A DNA stretch of 26,300 bases from an uncultured Anaerolineae bacterium. GTDB taxonomy: Bacteria > Chloroflexota > Anaerolineae > Anaerolineales > Villigracilaceae. The stretch covers positions 1-26,300 of the forward strand of contig CAIRYE010000247.1 of NCBI GenBank assembly GCA_903882765.1, given 5' to 3'. Shown one piece after another: positions 22,954-26,300 of this stretch. How positions within the stretch are numbered: position 1 is the first letter of the stretch; each line of letters opens with the position of its first letter. The notes beneath the pieces were generated by a model. The model ran no database searches, was not told the origin of the DNA, and saw only the letters and a program-made list of their open reading frames with translations. The position numbers and the translations under genes are program-made.

Positions 22954-23546
22954 GGTTTATCGCGACGATAATCCTCAGGGGTGTCTAGGTCTTTTAGGAT
23001 ACTTTCATTCCCTTCAATATAATGAATGGAATCCTGGTAATTTTGAATAAAGGTGCGCATGGTCTCGTTTTGTCCAAGGCCTAAGATCGCCCCAAACAAA
23101 GGCCTCCCCACCAACCAAGGGTGCCCGCGCCGGTTCTGAAAAGACGGGATGATAAGATCGCTGGATTGTTTTTCGTAAGCTTCAAGCATCCTAGCGGGAA
23201 TGATCGGATCAAGTTGAGGATGATCGCCTAGCGCGATAAAAGCGGCGCCTGCCATGCTATTTACAGCTGAAAGTCCTACTTTGATGGAGTTGACCATTTC
23301 CCCATCGCCATAATTTGGGTTGTATAGAATTTCGCAATTTCCCGCCGAGGTAGTTCGATGTAAAAGTTCCTGTACAGCGGCAGTATTTTCCCCCGTTACA
23401 ACGATGATTTGTTGAATACCACTCTTTGTAAAGGTCTCGATGCTTTTTTCGAGGACCGTGACGTTGCCCCACGGTAAAAACATCTTTGGCTGCCCCATTC
23501 TTTTTGATAACCCCGCCGCTAAAATGAGTGCGGCGATCTCAGTCAT
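22950..23546 (-). CDS. mocA: MocA-like molybdenum cofactor nucleotidyltransferase
   Basis: 198 residues, the usual size of MobA/MocA-type NTP transferases. L-A-A-G-L-S-K-R-M-G-Q-P-K (9-21) is the nucleotide-binding loop, followed by V-V-T-G, G-D-G-E-M-V-N-S-I-K-x-G-L (80-91), and G-D-H-P-Q (107-111). MocA attaches CMP to molybdopterin for hydroxylases of the xanthine dehydrogenase family; MobA uses GMP. The neighbouring YqeB and YqeC-MocA genes favour MocA-type activity, but the nucleotide cannot be read from sequence. It starts eight bases inside the YqeC-MocA gene, with GAGGA ahead of ATG 23546. The tail E-D-Y-R-R-D matches the family's C-terminal D-T-P-E-D-Y. Confidence 0.88.
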   Translation of the reverse strand: MTEIAALILAAGLSKRMGQPKMFLPWGNVTVLEKSIETFTKSGIQQIIVVTGENTAAVQELLHRTTSAGNCEILYNPNYGDGEMVNSIKVGLSAVNSMAGAAFIALGDHPQLDPIIPARMLEAYEKQSSDLIIPSFQNRRGHPWLVGRPLFGAILGLGQNETMRTFIQNYQDSIHYIEGNESILKDLDTPEDYRRDKP

Positions 23547-24900
23547 CCAGATCCTCTTGGTCGTACTCGATCAAGCGCTGATAATCTTCCACTGTATCCA
23601 CATCGATCAGCATCTTACCATCGAACCACTCCAAATAATTGACATCATATTTAGGTAATAATTGCCGCCCGCCGGCATCCCCTTCCAGCAAACTGAAATC
23701 AGGGAAGGTGCTGCGGTCAAACAAGACCGGGTTGCTTCGTTTCCCGCCAACCAACGGCGCGACCACCGCCGATGAGCTTCGGCTGTGTCGTTCGACCAAA
23801 GCCTGGATGAATTCGCTGCTGATCTGCGGTTGGTCACCCAACAAAAAGATCGCCCCACCACACGTCGAAGGCAGCTCGCCCAAACCGGCTTTAACCGAGG
23901 TACTCTGCCCATCCATCCATCGCTCATTGTGGACAATTTTTACCGAAACATCTGCTAGCGCTTTCCTCAGCGCTGCATCATCCTTCCCGGTAACCACGAT
24001 CACGGGATCCAACCCAGCCAACAAGGCGGTTTCAGCGATCCGCTTCACAAAGGTCTTCCCTTCGTACTCCAAAAGCAATTTACTAGCCCCAAAACGGCTC
24101 GAAGCCCCCCCAGCCAGCACAATGCCCGCGATCTTTTCCTTTACGGCAAAAACCAGCCCTGGCATGGGGTTTAAGGCGCAAATAACCACTCCATCAAAGG
24201 TCAGAGTACATAGATCAGCCACTTCGCCGCCATTCGCGCGTTCAACATCCGTAATGGCGTTGGTCAGCAGCAATCGTTTCTGCGCTGTATCAGGAATATT
24301 CTTATTCCCACCAAGTGGATGATTCAGTACAGCTGCCAAAGCCTTGGGGGTGATCGTGTCGCCTAGGCTCAACCCGCTCAACGCTGAAAACACCTCTGGC
24401 CGGTGGACGAACTCTTCCGTCAATGGTTTTCCCAAATTTAACAAACCCGCGACAACCACCACAACGTCCACAAAAGGCGGTATGGCTGGCTCATGTGGGC
24501 CAGGCGCTTTCATCGATAACCGCCGCGAGCCATCCGATTCGATCAGAAAAGGAATATTCTTATCTTTACAAAACGTGTAAATGCGTTTGATCTGATCCTC
24601 TGTTGGGGCCAACAACCGATCCCCGGTTTCATTCAATGGTCCCGTCACTAAGATCACTTCATGGCTAAGATCTTCCTCGAGCATACGCTCGATGTTGGTA
24701 TCTTCATAAATTAATATATGGCGGTTTGCCAAAACATCTTGGGAGCTGGCTAAGTGCGTGGTGGTGGTAACAATGGCGGGCGCAAGTTCGCGCGCCACTT
24801 CAAACATGCTGGTAGTTTTTCCCCCTGCGCCAACAAAAGCGACCGCCTGCCCTTTTTCGATACGTAGCGCGTGCGAGAGGTAAGACGTTTTAGCTTGCAT
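23539..24900 (-). CDS. yqeC: YqeC-type selenium-dependent hydroxylase accessory protein fused to a MocA-like domain
   Basis: 453 residues, two domains. Residues 1-~250 match the YqeC family: P-loop-like G24-A-G-G-K-T-T-S-M32, T-T-T-T-H-L (45-50), E121-S-D-G-S-R-R (121-127), K-A-P-G-P-H-E-P, and the H-R-P-E-V-F segment. Residues ~257-445 are a MocA/MobA NTP transferase: L-A-G-G-A-S-S-R-F-G (262-271), M-D-G-Q-S-T-S-V-K-A-G-L (329-340), G-D-Q-P-Q (355-359), and a closing D-V-D-T-V-E-D-Y-Q. Together these act in maturation of Se-dependent molybdenum hydroxylases. It overlaps yqeB by 11 bases and a second, stand-alone MocA-like gene by eight. There is no Shine-Dalgarno at ATG 24900, so it depends on coupling. 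Confidence 0.9.
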   Translation of the reverse strand: MQAKTSYLSHALRIEKGQAVAFVGAGGKTTSMFEVARELAPAIVTTTTHLASSQDVLANRHILIYEDTNIERMLEEDLSHEVILVTGPLNETGDRLLAPTEDQIKRIYTFCKDKNIPFLIESDGSRRLSMKAPGPHEPAIPPFVDVVVVVAGLLNLGKPLTEEFVHRPEVFSALSGLSLGDTITPKALAAVLNHPLGGNKNIPDTAQKRLLLTNAITDVERANGGEVADLCTLTFDGVVICALNPMPGLVFAVKEKIAGIVLAGGASSRFGASKLLLEYEGKTFVKRIAETALLAGLDPVIVVTGKDDAALRKALADVSVKIVHNERWMDGQSTSVKAGLGELPSTCGGAIFLLGDQPQISSEFIQALVERHSRSSSAVVAPLVGGKRSNPVLFDRSTFPDFSLLEGDAGGRQLLPKYDVNYLEWFDGKMLIDVDTVEDYQRLIEYDQEDLDD

Positions 24901-25678
24901 TTTTTCTATTTTGGTGAACGATCAACGCTTCCAGCACGCCGCCGGCAACCGCGAAGGCTTTATCCGAAACCGTGGTGCAATAGCTTGGGTCATTTCTGGC
25001 GTCAACATCCCCCAGCTTTACCCCGCTCTGGATCAACGTACCGTCCCGGATCATCCCTCGTATCACGCCGCTGATCGGGGCATGCACATCCATTTCTCCA
25101 ACCTGTGCCATTAGTTCGCCGGCCTGCACAGTAGCGCCAATATCCGTGATCACTCGCACAATACCCGTACAAGGCGCGCGAAACACCCGGCGCGCGTCGC
25201 CTTCGGGTAAGCCGGTATCAGCGTTGGTAGTGCCAGTCCAGTAAACTCGTCCAAGGGTATGCCCTCGCTCGGTTTCAATGGCGGCATGGCAATTTTTACC
25301 TGGTGAAAACCCAGGTCCTAAACCCACGATGAAGAGATCATCTTGAATAAAATAGTTTTGTTCCGATTTTTTTAAACGTGAATCGATCAAGGCACTAAAG
25401 GTAGCCTCTTTGAGAATAGCCAAATTGGGATCGACCAGAACGGGTATATCGTTCCCCTCTAGCATGTTCAATGCCTCTGAGGCACTCCCAACTTTTCTTC
25501 CGGTGATGCCCTCAATAGTGATCGCGCCATCATAGACAGCCTCAGAAAACGAAACCTTCCGCCTCACCGAGAGCGGCTTTTCCAATTCGGTGATCACCAC
25601 CTTATATCCGCACCTGATCAATTTAATGGCGATCCCGCTTGCGAGATCACCGCCGCCACGAAGTATCACTTTTTGCAT
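24890..25678 (-). CDS. yqeB: YqeB/EF2563-family selenium-dependent molybdenum hydroxylase accessory protein
   Basis: 262 residues, full length for the family. The N-terminal Rossmann-like R7-G-G-G-D-L-A-S-G15 and the central V-G-L-G-P-G-F-S-P-G-K-N-C-H-A-A-I-E-T-E-R-G-H segment mark the EF2563/YqeB family, with a lipoyl-like C-terminal part (about 165-215: V-F-R-A-P-C-T-G...V-H-A-P-I-S-G). The family is found with selenium-dependent molybdenum hydroxylases and their cofactor genes; its exact chemistry is unknown. It starts 24 bases after the ppc stop and overlaps yqeC. GGGAAG about ten bases ahead is a weak site. Confidence 0.9.
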   Translation of the reverse strand: MQKVILRGGGDLASGIAIKLIRCGYKVVITELEKPLSVRRKVSFSEAVYDGAITIEGITGRKVGSASEALNMLEGNDIPVLVDPNLAILKEATFSALIDSRLKKSEQNYFIQDDLFIVGLGPGFSPGKNCHAAIETERGHTLGRVYWTGTTNADTGLPEGDARRVFRAPCTGIVRVITDIGATVQAGELMAQVGEMDVHAPISGVIRGMIRDGTLIQSGVKLGDVDARNDPSYCTTVSDKAFAVAGGVLEALIVHQNRKNAS

Positions 25679-25702
25679 CGAATTTGCTTCCCGTAAAATA
25701 TT

Positions 25703-26300
25703 TTAGCCTGTATTTTTCAAACCCGCGGCAATTCCGTTGATGGTCAAAATAACCGCCTCGCGCAGAAGTTGGGTCTGCTCATTTTCTTCGGTCATCGTTC
25801 TCAACCGTTTCAGCAACTCAACCTGCAAAAAGCTGAGGGGATCAATATATGGGTTTCGGAGCTCAACCGCTTTTTGGGTGATCGGCTCAGATTCCATCAA
25901 GCTCATATGCCCGCTGATCTTCATCACCAACGAGCAAGTTAGCTCATATTCTGTTTTGATGATGTTGAACAGATCCTTCCCACCATCCTCATCCGCCAAC
26001 AATTGGGTGTACATGCTGGCAATGCTCATATCCGCCTTCAACAAAGAGGATTCAGCGTTGTTTAGCAAGGTATTAAAAAATGGCCAGCGTTGGTACATCT
26101 CTTGTAAAGTGGTTAGATCACCAATAGCCGAAAGTCCACTGCCCAACCCATACCATCCAGGTAAATTAAAGCGGCTTTGCATCCACGAGAACACCCACGG
26201 GATCGCCCGAATACTTCGGACGCTGGTGCCAACCTTCCGTGCCGATGGCCGTGAACCCAGATGCAGCTTGGTGATCTGATCCAGAGGGGTCACTTTTTGC
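25703..26300 (-). CDS. ppc: Phosphoenolpyruvate carboxylase, C-terminal part (runs off the window)
   Basis: The visible 199 codons are the end of PEP carboxylase: L-H-L-G-S-R-P-S-A-R-K, S-I-R-A-I-P-W-V-F-S-W-M-Q-S-R-F-N-L-P-G-W-Y-G-L-G, and the end L-R-E-A-V-I-L-T-I-N-G-I-A-A-G-L-K-N-T-G. The typical enzyme of about 900 residues ends in -N-T-G. It fixes bicarbonate onto PEP to make oxaloacetate. The frame stays open through the last base, so the GTG near 26293 is internal, not the start. Stop at 25703-25705. It lies just upstream of yqeB on the same strand and may share a transcript, which would be a chance pairing as far as function goes. Confidence 0.95.
   Translation of the reverse strand, partial: QKVTPLDQITKLHLGSRPSARKVGTSVRSIRAIPWVFSWMQSRFNLPGWYGLGSGLSAIGDLTTLQEMYQRWPFFNTLLNNAESSLLKADMSIASMYTQLLADEDGGKDLFNIIKTEYELTCSLVMKISGHMSLMESEPITQKAVELRNPYIDPLSFLQVELLKRLRTMTEENEQTQLLREAVILTINGIAAGLKNTG

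Noticed and set aside
23639..24322. A 227-codon plus-strand ORF opposite the YqeC-MocA gene
   Set aside because: It lies wholly antisense to a strongly supported coding gene, has biased low-complexity composition and no recognisable motif; it is a frame shadow.
22889..26300. A molybdenum-cofactor riboswitch for the yqeB/mocA genes
   Set aside because: The intergenic gaps are 24 bases or overlaps, too short for such an element, and no matching structure was seen.
1..26300. CRISPR array, tRNA, rRNA, insertion sequence or prophage
   Set aside because: No regular spaced repeats, no cloverleaf, no transposase or phage structural genes were seen in any frame.

Overview
The window reads as chromosomal DNA of a Chloroflexota bacterium, most likely an Anaerolineae-type lineage. 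This is inferred from gene content: an alternative complex III (ACIII) operon with separate ActB1 and ActB2 genes, a LivF-like end next to cinA, selenium-dependent molybdenum-hydroxylase accessory genes, and a moderate, patchy GC content. No tRNA, rRNA, CRISPR array, insertion sequence or transposase was seen.

Layout. (1) 1-3541, plus strand: the last codons of a probable branched-chain amino-acid ABC transporter ATPase and its terminator, a cinA-like gene with an eroded C-terminal domain, a doubtful small ORF ending inside a terminator, and an MtaD-like amidohydrolase fused to a CYTH-like domain. (2) 3599-8059, minus strand: a tight housekeeping operon ligA - lipoprotein - ruvX - mltG. (3) 8093-10144, plus strand: a small lipoprotein, then a consensus promoter carrying two copies of a palindrome and driving a four-helix membrane protein and a membrane-anchored lytic transglycosylase whose frame is broken at a run of nine T. 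(4) 10147-12216, minus strand: an OmpR-type regulator and its histidine kinase, lying in one frame separated by a stop codon. (5) 12279-13653: a PglC-like sugar-phosphate transferase, an OsmC-family peroxidase, and a small convergent membrane protein. (6) 13654-14092: AT-rich, repeat-bearing intergenic DNA with a terminator-like hairpin just before the act operon. (7) 14093-20841: the ACIII operon actA-B1-B2-C-D-E plus a seventh gene for a monohaem cytochrome, closed by a strong terminator. (8) 20909-22513, minus strand: a PlsC-like acyltransferase and a diacylglycerol-kinase-like lipid kinase. (9) 22610-26300, minus strand: a small His-rich protein, a MocA-like nucleotidyltransferase, a YqeC-MocA fusion, YqeB, and the C-terminal third of phosphoenolpyruvate carboxylase running off the window.

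Working together: the act products should form a membrane quinol:electron-acceptor oxidoreductase. Quinol would be oxidised at ActC, electrons would pass through the four Fe-S clusters of ActB2 and the haems of ActA, and leave through ActE or the extra cytochrome. No ActF gene and no terminal oxidase lies in the window. The yqeB/yqeC/mocA group points to a cytidylated or otherwise modified molybdenum cofactor for a molybdenum hydroxylase encoded elsewhere. The regions most worth a second look are the double-operator promoter with the frame-broken transglycosylase, the amidohydrolase-CYTH fusion, the ActF-less act operon and its leader hairpin.
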